The notes: generated from the letters alone by a model not told the origin. 64,000 bases of DNA from Pelistega ratti (GCF_009833965.1 NZ_CP047165.1:2108001-2172000), one strand, 5' to 3'; numbered from the stretch's first letter, positions 1 to 8,231 are shown. Program-made: numbers and translations.

Positions 1-130
1 CTTTGTAAATATTGCCTTTACGCTGTTCTCTACCAGCTGTTTCGATGTCAATATCAAGCAGTTTTTGCCCGTCCACAATAGCAACACGTAATTCTTCTTG
101 ATGTGTTGCATTAAATAGCATACGTTTCAT
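1..130 (-). CDS. rne: Ribonuclease E, N-terminal fragment
   Basis: The reverse strand reads [20 protein letters not shown] and continues with [10 protein letters not shown] to the window edge, the typical N-terminus of RNase E/G ('MKRMLINATQ.EELRVA.VDGQ.L.DLDIE'). RNase E is the endonuclease that starts mRNA decay and processes rRNA and tRNA, acting at the inner membrane in the degradosome. Only about 43 codons are present; the S1 and catalytic domains lie outside. It is divergent from rluC, as in many proteobacteria, and has a very long upstream leader. The identification rests on this short but highly conserved stretch plus the rluC context. Confidence 0.93.
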   Translation of the reverse strand, partial: MKRMLFNATHQEELRVAIVDGQKLLDIDIETAGREQRKGNIYK

Positions 131-615
131 ATTTTGGTTCTCATAAAAATTCTAATGTATTCACCATAAATACATTAACCCTAGGGAACTACGGGCGAAC
201 CAAAAAACGTCATGCAATGACTAAACGAGCGATAGCATCAGCTATCACTTGAGGTATCATAATTTAAAAAACTCAAACAGTTGAGTTATATTACTTAGAT
301 TTAAAAATCCAGACCACGTTGACAAGTGGTACAACAGTGTATCTGTGATGGTAATAGGTTACAGTGCATAAACAAGGTTCTAACAAACGGATATATGCAT
401 TTATGTGGGTAGGAGACTAAACAAGGACTACCGCATTCAAAACATAAATAAGCATGCGTTTGCAACCAGTAAGCACCCAAACGGAGACACCTACGCGATA
501 AAAAATTCAACGTGCCAATTTATGAGCGGTATCTACGGAGCTAAGGGGGTTGTTATCATCTCTTGCTCGACGTATATCTGCTATTGGCCCTTGGGTTAAG
601 CCGTTTTTGTTTGGG
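131..615 (-). promoter_or_regulatory. Long structured 5' leader of rne
   Basis: About 485 nt separate the predicted rne start site (about 615) from its ATG at 130, without a convincing gene on either strand. Read in the rne direction it holds three hairpins: a 7-bp stem at 270-287 (AACTCAA, loop CTGT, TTGAGTT) followed by a T tract, a 6-bp stem at 231-246 (GATAGC/GCTATC), and a 5-bp stem at 208-220 (GTCAT/ATGAC) followed by GTTTTTT. A long structured rne leader that is itself an RNase E target mediates autoregulation in E. coli; the same role here is inference. Confidence 0.6.
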
Positions 616-621
616 TAAGTC

Positions 622-630
622 ATTATAGCA
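622..630 (-). promoter_or_regulatory. Predicted rne promoter (extended -10)
   Basis: The reverse strand reads TGCTATAAT, a perfect -10 hexamer (plus-strand 622-627) with the extended TGn motif. I see no good -35 at 16-18 bp, which is tolerated with an extended -10. Transcription would start near 615 towards rne. Confidence 0.5.
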
Positions 631-722
631 TAAGCCTTTTAAATAGGGATAGGAATTTAGGCTTATATAGAGGATTGATAATGATAATTAATATATAGGA
701 ATAATATTAGTTATATAAGATG

Positions 723-812
723 TTAAAGCACGACAAATAATGTTGAGTCGTAGTTGCTCGCTCTGCTAGCAAAACTCGCTTAGGTATCCTCTATTTTTCT
801 GTATTTTTAAGC
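723..812. repeat. Dispersed ~90-bp structured repeat, copy 1
   Basis: The stretch begins TTAAAGCACGACAAATAATG and closely matches 47199-47290. It lies between the rne promoter region and the 3' end of the hydrolase gene. A hairpin TTGCT/AGCAA sits inside GAGT/ACTC. No gene is seen here. See findings for the comparison with copy 2. Confidence 0.7.
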
Positions 813-821
813 AATACCAAT

Positions 822-848
822 AAAAACTCCTCCGTAAGGGAGGAGTTA
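822..848 (-). terminator. Intrinsic terminator of the hydrolase gene
   Basis: A 9-bp GC-rich stem AACTCCTCC (825-833) pairs with GGAGGAGTT (839-847) around a 5-nt loop, and on the minus strand is followed by TTTTTATT. It lies 26 bp after the stop of the minus-strand hydrolase. Confidence 0.8.
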
Positions 849-873
849 AAGAGGAATTTACCTAATATGTGCT

Positions 874-1932
874 TTAGAGATTTTTCTTAAAGAATTCAGA
901 GAATTTTCCCATTGCTTGTTGAACATACTCAGGTTTCCAGTAGGTTTCAATATGGGTTGCATCAGGGATGAGGAACAATTCTTTATTTTGTGTTCCTGTG
1001 GCATTTTCAAACACTTCTTTCGTCATATAGAGGCTATCAGCCTTATCACCTGCAACCATTAGTAAGGGTTGATTAATTAAATCAACATTCGTATTAACAT
1101 CAAATTCCATTAAATCTGCCAAGCTATCCATTGTACTATTGGTTTGTGAGTTAGGGTGGGCATGGGTTTGTGCGTAATACTCATAACCTTGACGATATAA
1201 ATCAAAAGGTAAGGCGGCGACTTGTTCAGGGGTTAGTCCTGCACCGAAAGAGGGGGTGTATTGTACTTCGCCTGTTTGTGCTTCTTTTGCTCGAGCTTGG
1301 GCAATTTGAGCAAGTCGTTCTTGAATACTATCTTTTTGACTTCTCATAAAACCATTTCGGCGAGCATCGCCTGAATTAAACATACTTAGTGTTGCTACTG
1401 CTTTAAAGCGCTTATCCGTTTGTGCCGCTTTAATAGAGTAGCCTCCGCCACCACAAATACCGAGTAATCCTAGATGGTCAGGATCTACTCCTTGGTATTG
1501 GCTAATAAAGTCTGCTGCTGCACGAATATCTTCAATACGATTTTGTGGTTTATCGGTATAACGAGGTGTACCTTGGCTTCCCCCTTGATAGGCAGCATCA
1601 AAGGCAATGGTAATATAACCTTGTTCGGCTAATCGTTGAGCATATAAACCAGCCACTTGTTCTTTCACTCCTCCATTTGGGTGAGCAACTACAATGGTAG
1701 GGTATTTTTTATTGGCATCAAAATGAGCTGGGGTATAGACATTGGCAACGACTTCAATCCCCGTTTGTTTTTGTACATACTTAACGGGATGAATCTGTAC
1801 TTGACCTGCTACATTTTCGGTAATAGCGCCTTCATAAGTAAGGGTAAAGGGATTTTTTGCATAATCAGCTGCCATAGTAACTCCTGTTGTCGCTAAAATA
1901 AGTGATGTGCTTAATAGTGTTTTTCTTAACAT
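874..1932 (-). CDS. Secreted alpha/beta hydrolase, dienelactone hydrolase-like
   Basis: 352-aa protein with a Sec signal peptide (MLRKTLLSTSLILATTGVTMA then ADYAKN). The alpha/beta hydrolase core shows an oxyanion-type HPNGG near residue 85, a nucleophile elbow G-I-C-G-G-G-G with Cys at about 160 instead of Ser, an acid residue in GDKADS near 300, and a C-terminal His in ATHIETYW. A Cys nucleophile is typical of dienelactone hydrolases; similar exported proteins are annotated as YcjY-like or S15-related hydrolases. The substrate is unknown. The second ATG (1932) is preferred: AAGGA lies 6 nt upstream of it, against 0 nt for the ATG at 1938. The gene is monocistronic, with a palindromic operator and -10 upstream and a terminator at 822-848. 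Confidence 0.85.
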   Translation of the reverse strand: MLRKTLLSTSLILATTGVTMAADYAKNPFTLTYEGAITENVAGQVQIHPVKYVQKQTGIEVVANVYTPAHFDANKKYPTIVVAHPNGGVKEQVAGLYAQRLAEQGYITIAFDAAYQGGSQGTPRYTDKPQNRIEDIRAAADFISQYQGVDPDHLGLLGICGGGGYSIKAAQTDKRFKAVATLSMFNSGDARRNGFMRSQKDSIQERLAQIAQARAKEAQTGEVQYTPSFGAGLTPEQVAALPFDLYRQGYEYYAQTHAHPNSQTNSTMDSLADLMEFDVNTNVDLINQPLLMVAGDKADSLYMTKEVFENATGTQNKELFLIPDATHIETYWKPEYVQQAMGKFSEFFKKNL

Positions 1933-1966
1933 AATCATTCCTTATATTCATTAAAACCATAAGAAA

Positions 1967-1972
1967 AGTATA
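1967..1972 (-). promoter_or_regulatory. Predicted -10 of the hydrolase promoter
   Basis: Minus strand TATACT with no good -35, giving a start near 1960. Lack of a -35 fits a promoter that needs an activator; the palindrome at 2019-2033 is centred about 66 bp upstream of this start. Confidence 0.45.
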
Positions 1973-2018
1973 AAAGGTTTTAGGGTTTTTGATTAGAGGG
2001 CTAAAAATGAAAGGGCTT

Positions 2019-2033
2019 TTGAATTGTATTCAA
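2019..2033. promoter_or_regulatory. Palindromic operator, LysR-type T-N11-A geometry, copy 1
   Basis: TTGAATTGTATTCAA is a perfect inverted repeat (TTGAAT, TGT, ATTCAA) containing a T-N11-A core, the signature of LysR-type regulator sites. The same 15-mer with a single central change recurs at 4580-4594 upstream of the methyltransferase, with the same distance to the predicted -10. No LysR gene is in the window. Confidence 0.55.
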
Positions 2034-2225
2034 TAATGAAGATGTTCTTTTATCCTATATGTAGTAGTAAAATAAAATGAAAAGCATATAAAGCGGTCAT
2101 CATATTCTATGCCATAAATCATCAGGGGGAGTATGAAGTTTTTTAATTTGGCTATGGTAAATTAAATTAATAAAAAGATGAAATCAGGTAATATGATTGG
2201 GTTTACTATGTATATGGAGAATCAG

Positions 2226-2600
2226 ATGGAAAATGAAGTTGTCGTTATAGATGATAATAAGAGCCTAGAGCCTCATAAAACAATGATGTATGCTACTTAT
2301 ATTTTGTATGCACTTGGGATTTTTACGGGAATACTTTCTATCGTAGGACTTATTATTGCTTATATAAAAAGAGATGAGGTAAGAGGGACGATTTATGCAT
2401 TACATTATACTTGGCTTATCCGCACATTCTGGATAGGGATACTTTTTTTCTGTGTTGCTTGGGTTTTAGCCTTTGTTTCCTTTGGCTTACTTGGTATTTT
2501 GTTTTTTGTTCCCTATATTTGGTATGTCTTCCGTGTGGTTTACGGTTTTGTTAAATGTATTGATGCTAAGCCAGTGAACGCTGAGTCTTATTTTGCTTAA
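2226..2600 (+). CDS. DUF4870-like small membrane protein
   Basis: 124-aa protein with a short polar N-terminus and three hydrophobic segments (about residues 20-42, 60-82, 84-106). The central signature of a charged loop (YIKRDEVRG) followed by HYTWLIRTFW is characteristic of DUF4870-type integral inner-membrane proteins common in betaproteobacteria and gammaproteobacteria. Function unknown. I start at 2226 because GGAG ends 6 nt upstream; earlier in-frame ATGs at 2178, 2193, 2208 and 2214 lack a ribosome binding site and would add a tail not typical of the family. Followed by the bidirectional terminator at 2785-2821. Confidence 0.78.
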   Translation: MENEVVVIDDNKSLEPHKTMMYATYILYALGIFTGILSIVGLIIAYIKRDEVRGTIYALHYTWLIRTFWIGILFFCVAWVLAFVSFGLLGILFFVPYIWYVFRVVYGFVKCIDAKPVNAESYFA

Positions 2601-2784
2601 AAATAATAGCACTTCATGTTATAGCAGATGATATGGTTATAGTCGTATGAAATAGTTTGGTAAGATATGGTATGTTTTTCTATCATTAGCTGAATAGATG
2701 CGTTAATGATAATTAAGGATCTATCAAAATACTCACTTGGATAAATTATTTTATCTATCTTTAACTTTTATGGGTGTTAATATA

Positions 2785-2821
2785 AAAAATCTTCTCTTAT
2801 AACAATAAGAGAAGATTTTTT
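2785..2821. terminator. Bidirectional intrinsic terminator
   Basis: AAAAAATCTTCTCTTAT pairs with ATAAGAGAAGATTTTTT around AACA, giving a long stem with T tracts in both directions. It separates the convergent DUF4870-like gene and methyltransferase. Confidence 0.88.
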
Positions 2822-2843
2822 GTTAGTAGAACAGGCTTAAAGA

Positions 2844-4364
2844 TTAAATCACAATTTTTAGTTTTTTTAACAGATTGAATTTATTCTCTATAAAGGTTTT
2901 CGCTTGTTGGTTAAAGACATTAAGGTGTTCCTGATCTGTCTCTAGTGTTCTACCTTCATGAATTAACTGTTGTCCTCGCTCTTTTAGTGTATTCCATACA
3001 TACGCACCCCATTGTTCTTGAGGAATTCCTTCTTGGTAAGCCGAGAGGAAAAGTTGCTCAAATCGAGGAACTGTAATCGCACCACCCGTCATAGGACTGG
3101 CTAAATACTCTATTTTATGACCATCTTTAGCAAGTGCCATAATAGCTTGGTTAAATGCTTGGCAACGAGGTAAGGCGGTTTGGGCTTTTTTATCGTCTTG
3201 AATCAGTAAAAGATGTCCATGTGCATATAGAATAGCAAGCACTTCAAAGATAACTTCATGCTGATTGAGTTGTTGGCAAATATTCCCTACTTGATGGATT
3301 TGACCGTCTTCTAAAATGTCTAAAATTGGATTAGCAATAGATGCATTTAAGGAAATACTAATATGACGAGAAATATCCAGTGAGAAATCCTTGCGTGGAG
3401 TGATAAATAAAACCCTTAATTGATGCCATGCGTTTCTTCGTGCTGAGGGTTCAAAAGAAACATTGCCTTTTACCCAAAAATCAGAGCGGAATTGTTTATT
3501 CAGCATAAAATCTTTCATGGTTTCTATTTGTGAAGCATGAGAGAATTGACTGATAAAGTTTATTTGCTCTTGATTGAAAGAAACAGGATAGAAATCATCT
3601 AAGAAATTGGTAGAGCAGGCAAATTTAACTTTTGCTCCTTCTAACCATTGCTCCATTTCAGTAAAGTACATAGGTTGCCAGTCTTTATTAAGATATTCAT
3701 GAGCAAGGTAGTTAATGTTTGTATTTTTTAAATCCTCAATTTTGGTGAGCAATGAGGGTGTTTCTTTAGTGAGTAATTGGCTAAGTTTAAGGGTTTGTTC
3801 ACTCAGACGAAGCGTTTCTTTTACATTGTCCTCATGTGATTTTGATGAGGTAGCCGTTGTTTGATGGAAGGTTGATAATAAATGGCGAATCGGTGATTTA
3901 CCTGACCAACCGGGTAAGGTATTATAGCTAATAGATAAAACACCACCGACTTTTAGTTTTCGACGAATAAAATCAACAATAATATGGCGGTTTTCATCTG
4001 AAATCCATGACCAGATACCATGTAAGGCAATAAAATCAAAATCGGGTAAATCGTCTCTTTGGCAAAATGCTTGAAAACTTTGGTCGGCAATTAAAGCCCC
4101 AGATTCAAAAGAAGAGGCTAAATATTGTGCAAATCTTGCGTGTGAAGGATTAAAGTCTGTTCCATACCAATTGGCTGAACCTGCCGCTGAGTGTATATTA
4201 AAAGAGACACCTTGTCCAAAACCTAATTCACAAGCATTGATAACGGTCGGTGGAATTAATCCTTTCATTAAAAAAGGAATAGTAAGTGCTTCAGGTTGTA
4301 TATTCTTGTAATAACCATAGGTATAGACGACATTATCGACATATCCTTCAGACCAATTTGACAT
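2844..4364 (-). CDS. SAM-dependent methyltransferase with regulatory domain
   Basis: 506-aa class I methyltransferase. The N-terminal Rossmann domain has motif I ELGFGQG (46-52) and an acidic stretch FDFIALHGIW near 110-120, followed by GGVLSISYN near 140. The middle and C-terminal half resembles the 'methyltransferase regulatory domain' (MethyTransf_Reg) family seen in proteins of about 500 aa; the substrate is unknown. No signal peptide, so cytoplasmic. The start ATG at 4364 has AGGAG 5-6 nt upstream. It stands alone, between convergent DUF4870 and divergent rluC, and carries upstream the same palindrome as the hydrolase gene at 874-1932, suggesting co-regulation. Confidence 0.85.
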   Translation of the reverse strand: MSNWSEGYVDNVVYTYGYYKNIQPEALTIPFLMKGLIPPTVINACELGFGQGVSFNIHSAAGSANWYGTDFNPSHARFAQYLASSFESGALIADQSFQAFCQRDDLPDFDFIALHGIWSWISDENRHIIVDFIRRKLKVGGVLSISYNTLPGWSGKSPIRHLLSTFHQTTATSSKSHEDNVKETLRLSEQTLKLSQLLTKETPSLLTKIEDLKNTNINYLAHEYLNKDWQPMYFTEMEQWLEGAKVKFACSTNFLDDFYPVSFNQEQINFISQFSHASQIETMKDFMLNKQFRSDFWVKGNVSFEPSARRNAWHQLRVLFITPRKDFSLDISRHISISLNASIANPILDILEDGQIHQVGNICQQLNQHEVIFEVLAILYAHGHLLLIQDDKKAQTALPRCQAFNQAIMALAKDGHKIEYLASPMTGGAITVPRFEQLFLSAYQEGIPQEQWGAYVWNTLKERGQQLIHEGRTLETDQEHLNVFNQQAKTFIENKFNLLKKLKIVI

Positions 4365-4528
4365 AAAAACTCCTAGAGTAAATAGTTATATAGGGCTAGA
4401 GAGTTAATTGACTACAGCCCCTTATATGTTATCGTGCTGATGGGGTAATGAATAATGGTATATCCCAGCGTGTCTTAGCAAGATACAATACAGGTGCTAA
4501 GTGATTCATTTTTCCAAAAAGCAATACC

Positions 4529-4537
4529 ATTTTAGCA
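4529..4537 (-). promoter_or_regulatory. Predicted methyltransferase promoter (extended -10)
   Basis: Minus strand TGCTAAAAT: -10 TAAAAT at 4529-4534 with TGn extension and no clear -35. The start would be near 4522, leaving a leader of about 158 nt. The palindrome centre at 4587 is about 65 bp upstream of that start. Confidence 0.45.
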
Positions 4538-4579
4538 AAGAATGTGCTTAAAAATAAGTTAATAAAAGTAAATGCTGTT

Positions 4580-4594
4580 TTGAATTATATTCAA
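4580..4594. promoter_or_regulatory. Palindromic operator, LysR-type T-N11-A geometry, copy 2
   Basis: TTGAATTATATTCAA, a perfect inverted repeat differing from the site at 2019-2033 only at the central base; the 19-bp context (TTTTGAATTRTATTCAATA) is shared. It lies in the 407-bp gap between the methyltransferase and rluC. Elsewhere in this gap I see nothing definite. Confidence 0.55.
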
Positions 4595-4771
4595 TATTTT
4601 GAAAAATTTATTGTAGGGTTGGTAAGTGTTAGGTAGTTATTTCTATATCCTAAAAAATAACGTAAAAAGTATATTGGATTTTGATTTGGGTGAAAAATAA
4701 GCAGAGAGAGGCTTTAATAAGAGAATGAATAAGGTAAAATAATAACTCTTTCCACTCATTGAGTAAATATT

Positions 4772-5716
4772 GTGTCAAGTTCTTATCAGCCCTCTTCGTT
4801 GTTGCAACAAGTCCGCTTTGTCAAAGTAGATATAGAATCGGACGGGCAACGTATTGATAATTTTTTGGTACGACACTGTAAGGGTGTTCCTAAAAGCCAT
4901 CTTTATAAAGCGATTCGTTCAGGGCAAGTCAGAGTGAATAAGGGAAGAATTTCATCAGAATATCGTTTGCAAGTTGGTGATGAAGTCAGAATCCCACCTT
5001 TGCGCATGCCTGATCCTACTCAGAAACCGATTGCACCTAAAGCAGAGTTTCCCATCATTTATGAAGATGATGCCATTATCGTGATTAATAAACCTGCTGG
5101 TGTCGCCGTACATGGGGGAAGTGGGGTTTCCTTTGGTGTGATTGAGCAGTTACGTTCTGCTCGTCCAGAGAGTAAGTTTTTAGAATTAGCGCATCGCTTA
5201 GATAAGGAAACATCTGGTTTATTGATTATTGCGAAAAAAAGAAGTGCTTTAGTTGTTTTGCACGATATGATGCGTCAGTCAGAAGGGCATAAGTATTATC
5301 TTGCTTTAGTGGTGGGGCAGTGGCAAGCAAAAAGGCAAGAAATTAAATTACCCCTCTATAAATATCTTACGGCTGATGGTGAACGCCGTGTGCGAATTGA
5401 TAAAGAAAAGGGTAAATATGCCTATACCATTGTCACAAAAGTACAATCCTATTCTGGTTATACTTTAGTTGGCGCACAATTAAAAACAGGACGTACCCAT
5501 CAAATACGTGTACATTTAGCCTCACAAGGGCATCCTATTGTGGGCGATGAAAAGTATGGTATAGATGAAGTACGAGAACAGTTTTTTAAACGTGGCTTTA
5601 GGCGTATGTTTTTACACGCTTATCGTTTAAGTTTTAACCATCCTTTGACGGGAGAAAAATTAATACTTGAAGCACCGCTACCTAAAGAGTGCCAACAATT
5701 ATTAGATATATTGTGA
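4772..5716 (+). CDS. rluC: 23S rRNA pseudouridine synthase RluC
   Basis: 314-aa RluA-family enzyme that makes pseudouridine at 955, 2504 and 2580 (E. coli numbering) of 23S rRNA. An S4 RNA-binding domain spans about residues 25-80, followed by the catalytic domain with the HRLDKETSG signature; the catalytic Asp is D144. The terminal GRTHQIRVH motif is also present. The GTG at 4772 gives the expected N-terminus (VRFVKVDIESDGQRIDNFL); its ribosome binding site is poor. Divergence from rne supports RluC over other RluA paralogues. Confidence 0.93.
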   Translation: MSSSYQPSSLLQQVRFVKVDIESDGQRIDNFLVRHCKGVPKSHLYKAIRSGQVRVNKGRISSEYRLQVGDEVRIPPLRMPDPTQKPIAPKAEFPIIYEDDAIIVINKPAGVAVHGGSGVSFGVIEQLRSARPESKFLELAHRLDKETSGLLIIAKKRSALVVLHDMMRQSEGHKYYLALVVGQWQAKRQEIKLPLYKYLTADGERRVRIDKEKGKYAYTIVTKVQSYSGYTLVGAQLKTGRTHQIRVHLASQGHPIVGDEKYGIDEVREQFFKRGFRRMFLHAYRLSFNHPLTGEKLILEAPLPKECQQLLDIL

Positions 5717-5845
5717 TGTATCGGTATGGTTAAATAAATAGTGATGATGTATTGGTTACATTAGCTTATTGCGTAGTAGGGTTTATAAAAATATTTTGTA
5801 CTATGTACGATATAGTATTCACTTGGTATAGATTAAAGGGTTGTG

Positions 5846-6496
5846 ATGAAATTTTCTTTAGTGGTATTTGATTGGGACGGAACATTAATGGATTCTACAC
5901 ATTCTATTGTAGTGGCTATCCAGAATACGTGCCGTGATTTGGGGTGGACTGTACCAACAGATGAACAGGCAAGTTGGGTAATAGGGCTTTCTTTGACTGA
6001 AGCGCTCAAACGAGCAATTCCTGATTTACAGGACGATCAAGTGAATATATTTATTGATCGTTATAAATACCATTATTTATTACGAGACCCTGATTTACGT
6101 TTATTTCCCGGTAATATGGCTATTCTTGATGAGCTAAAAGCAAAGGGAGTGATGATGGCGGTGGCGACAGGGAAAAGTCGAGTAGGCTTAAATCGAGCAT
6201 TAGCGAACCACCAACTAAATCCTTATTTTGATGCCACAAGAACAGGTGAGGAAACGGCAAGTAAGCCTAATCCTTTAATGTTAAATGAAATTATGGATGA
6301 GTTAAATATACCTGCTTCTGAAGTCGTTATGGTGGGTGATACAACACATGATATTGAGTTAGCTAAAAATGCAGGCGTACAGAGTATTGCTGTTACTTAT
6401 GGTGCACATTCTAAGGTTGAATTAGAACGTGCTAAACCAGATTTTTTAGTAGAAAATGTCTCTGCGCTTCATCGTTTATTATCGGTATATTGCTAG
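5846..6496 (+). CDS. HAD-family hydrolase, phosphoglycolate phosphatase-like
   Basis: 216-aa haloacid dehalogenase superfamily phosphatase. Motif I is DWDGTL with the nucleophile D9 and acid D11; motif II is VATGKS; the Lys of motif III is in SKPNP; motif IV is VGDTTHDIELAKNAG. A helical cap domain lies between motifs I and II, as in Gph-like enzymes. The substrate cannot be told from sequence. The ATG at 5846 is preferred over the GTG at 5843 because AAAGGG sits 5 nt upstream. It follows rluC, as in many betaproteobacteria, and is almost joined to the amidase gene. Confidence 0.88.
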   Translation: MKFSLVVFDWDGTLMDSTHSIVVAIQNTCRDLGWTVPTDEQASWVIGLSLTEALKRAIPDLQDDQVNIFIDRYKYHYLLRDPDLRLFPGNMAILDELKAKGVMMAVATGKSRVGLNRALANHQLNPYFDATRTGEETASKPNPLMLNEIMDELNIPASEVVMVGDTTHDIELAKNAGVQSIAVTYGAHSKVELERAKPDFLVENVSALHRLLSVYC

Positions 6497-6498
6497 TG

Positions 6499-7311
6499 AT
6501 GCGAATAGTAAAGCGACTGTTATTCTGTGTATGGATGTTAGGCGTAGTAGCTTGTACACATACGGTAGTTGATGAAGTCTATTCGGCTAGAGGGCAAGAC
6601 AGTCGTATTAAATATATTATTATTCACTATACGGGGGAAAACCAAGAAGATTCTCTTCGTATTTTGACAGAACAACAAGTATCTGCTCATTATTTAATTA
6701 CGGATGAATCTCCTGTGCGTGTTTTACAACTTGTGCCAGAAAGCCAGCGAGCATGGCATTCAGGAGAGAGTTATTGGGGAAAAGATAGCCAATTAAATGG
6801 TATTTCTATTGGTATTGAAATCGTCAATAGCGGTCAGCGTAAGAATGCTATGGGTGATGAGGCATGGCAACCTTATTCAAGTGAACAAATTGAACGACTT
6901 ATCCTTTTGTTAAAAGATATTCAACAACGACATCAGATTATTCCTGAGCATATTCTAGGGCATAGTGATGTTGCCCCTTTGCGTAAAATAGATCCTGGGC
7001 CAAACTTTCCATGGCAGTGGTTGGCTCAAGAGGGATTAGGGCGATGGTATGATGAAGACCGTGTGGCACAGTTAATGCAATACTATCAACAAAAGGGACT
7101 GCCTTCTGCCGAAAAGGTTCAGCAAAACCTTAGAAAATTAGGTTATTTTATTGAACCTCATGGGAAATGGGATAGTGATAATCGTAAGGTACTTCAGGCT
7201 TTTCAAATGCACTACCGCCCATTGCGGTATGATGGGGTATTGGATGTGCAAACAGCAGCGATTATAGAAGATTTAATACAGACAGATAAAAAGTCATTAT
7301 TCAATAATTAA
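6499..7311 (+). CDS. N-acetylmuramoyl-L-alanine amidase lipoprotein, AmiD-like
   Basis: About 270 aa with a lipoprotein signal (MRIVKRLLFCVWMLGVVAC, lipidated Cys19). The amidase_2 domain has IIIHYTG with the first zinc His, and GHSDVAPLRKIDPGP with the second His and the Asp ligand. A C-terminal peptidoglycan-binding domain of PG_binding_1 type (about residues 195-260, with LRKLGYF and GVLDVQTA) is present. This layout matches E. coli AmiD, an outer membrane lipoprotein that trims muropeptides and anhydro-muropeptides, rather than cytoplasmic AmpD. In-frame TTG 6490 and GTG 6496 starts are possible; ATG 6499 gives a normal lipoprotein signal. It begins 2 bp after the HAD gene. Confidence 0.87.
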   Translation: MRIVKRLLFCVWMLGVVACTHTVVDEVYSARGQDSRIKYIIIHYTGENQEDSLRILTEQQVSAHYLITDESPVRVLQLVPESQRAWHSGESYWGKDSQLNGISIGIEIVNSGQRKNAMGDEAWQPYSSEQIERLILLLKDIQQRHQIIPEHILGHSDVAPLRKIDPGPNFPWQWLAQEGLGRWYDEDRVAQLMQYYQQKGLPSAEKVQQNLRKLGYFIEPHGKWDSDNRKVLQAFQMHYRPLRYDGVLDVQTAAIIEDLIQTDKKSLFNN

Positions 7312-7520
7312 ACATAAGCAGAAAAATTTAATAATTAATATTTTATAGATATAGGGTTAAGGGTAAATTTGTTCGATTATAACGAGGAATGACCGAGAAA
7401 TTTACGCCTTATTTATCGTACTTTGGTTAAACTATTTTTAGTTTAAAGAAAATAATAGAAACCTATATACTATGAATACCTTATCTGTTCTGTCTCAAAT
7501 AATATTCTTGCTTAATATTG

Positions 7521-8231
7521 TTATGCTAAGAATAAGAATAAAGTAGCTTGTTTATCAATATCTGGGATAGGGCGTTTTTTCCATTCCGCAATGGTATGTG
7601 TTTGAATCCATTCTTGATTAGTCGTCAATGAACGAGCAATACAAAGACGTGTAGAGGATTTGAGTGTTTTAAGTAAAGCCTCAAACATAGCGATATTACG
7701 ATATGGGGTTTCAATAAATAATTGTGTTTGATTTAATTTTGCGGATAAGCTTTCCCATTGTTGAAGTTGTTTGATACGCTCTTGTCCCTGAACAGGGGCA
7801 TAACCGTGAAAGGTAAAACGTTGTCCGTCAAGTCCGCTTGCCATTAATCCTAGCAAAATAGAAGAAGGGCCTACCCAAGGAATAACCTGAATCCCCATAC
7901 GGTGTGCTTCTCGTGCGACTAATGCACCGGGATCTGCCACCGCAGGACAGCCTGCTTCTGATACTAAACCAATATCACCCTGTTTCCCCGGTGCTTTTAG
8001 CCATGAGTGGATTTCTTCTGTGCTTGTTTTGGCAGTAAGTGTATGAATAGTAATCTCTTGAATAGGTCTTACTGTTCCGATTTGTTTTAAAAATGCACGG
8101 GCAGTTTTTGCATTTTCTGCAATATAAACGTCAATATTTCCTGCTATGGTTTGTACCTCAGGAGGAAGCCAACGTTGTACAGGAGAATCTCCAAGACTAA
8201 CGGGAATAAGGTGTAGGCGAGTCGTATTCAT
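7521..8231 (-). CDS. RsmI-like tetrapyrrole-methylase-fold methyltransferase
   Basis: 236-aa protein of the tetrapyrrole (corrin/porphyrin) methylase superfamily. It shows LVSEAGCPAVADPGA near residues 88-102 and VGPSSILLGLMASGL near 119-133, which match the SAM-binding core of RsmI (rRNA small subunit methyltransferase I). However, the N-terminus (LHLIPVSLGDSPVQRWLPPEV) differs from the canonical GTLYVVATPIGN of RsmI, and the protein is about 40-50 residues shorter. A paralogous subfamily of this kind next to maf is common in betaproteobacteria. Its target is not known to me; calling it RsmI outright would be unsafe. It is transcribed after maf, 39 bp downstream. Confidence 0.85.
   Translation of the reverse strand: MNTTRLHLIPVSLGDSPVQRWLPPEVQTIAGNIDVYIAENAKTARAFLKQIGTVRPIQEITIHTLTAKTSTEEIHSWLKAPGKQGDIGLVSEAGCPAVADPGALVAREAHRMGIQVIPWVGPSSILLGLMASGLDGQRFTFHGYAPVQGQERIKQLQQWESLSAKLNQTQLFIETPYRNIAMFEALLKTLKSSTRLCIARSLTTNQEWIQTHTIAEWKKRPIPDIDKQATLFLFLA

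Noticed and set aside
301..599. Two overlapping open frames (minus 301-510, plus 405-599) in the rne leader
   Set aside because: No ribosome binding sites, Cys-rich unnatural compositions, and the region is better explained as the transcribed rne leader.
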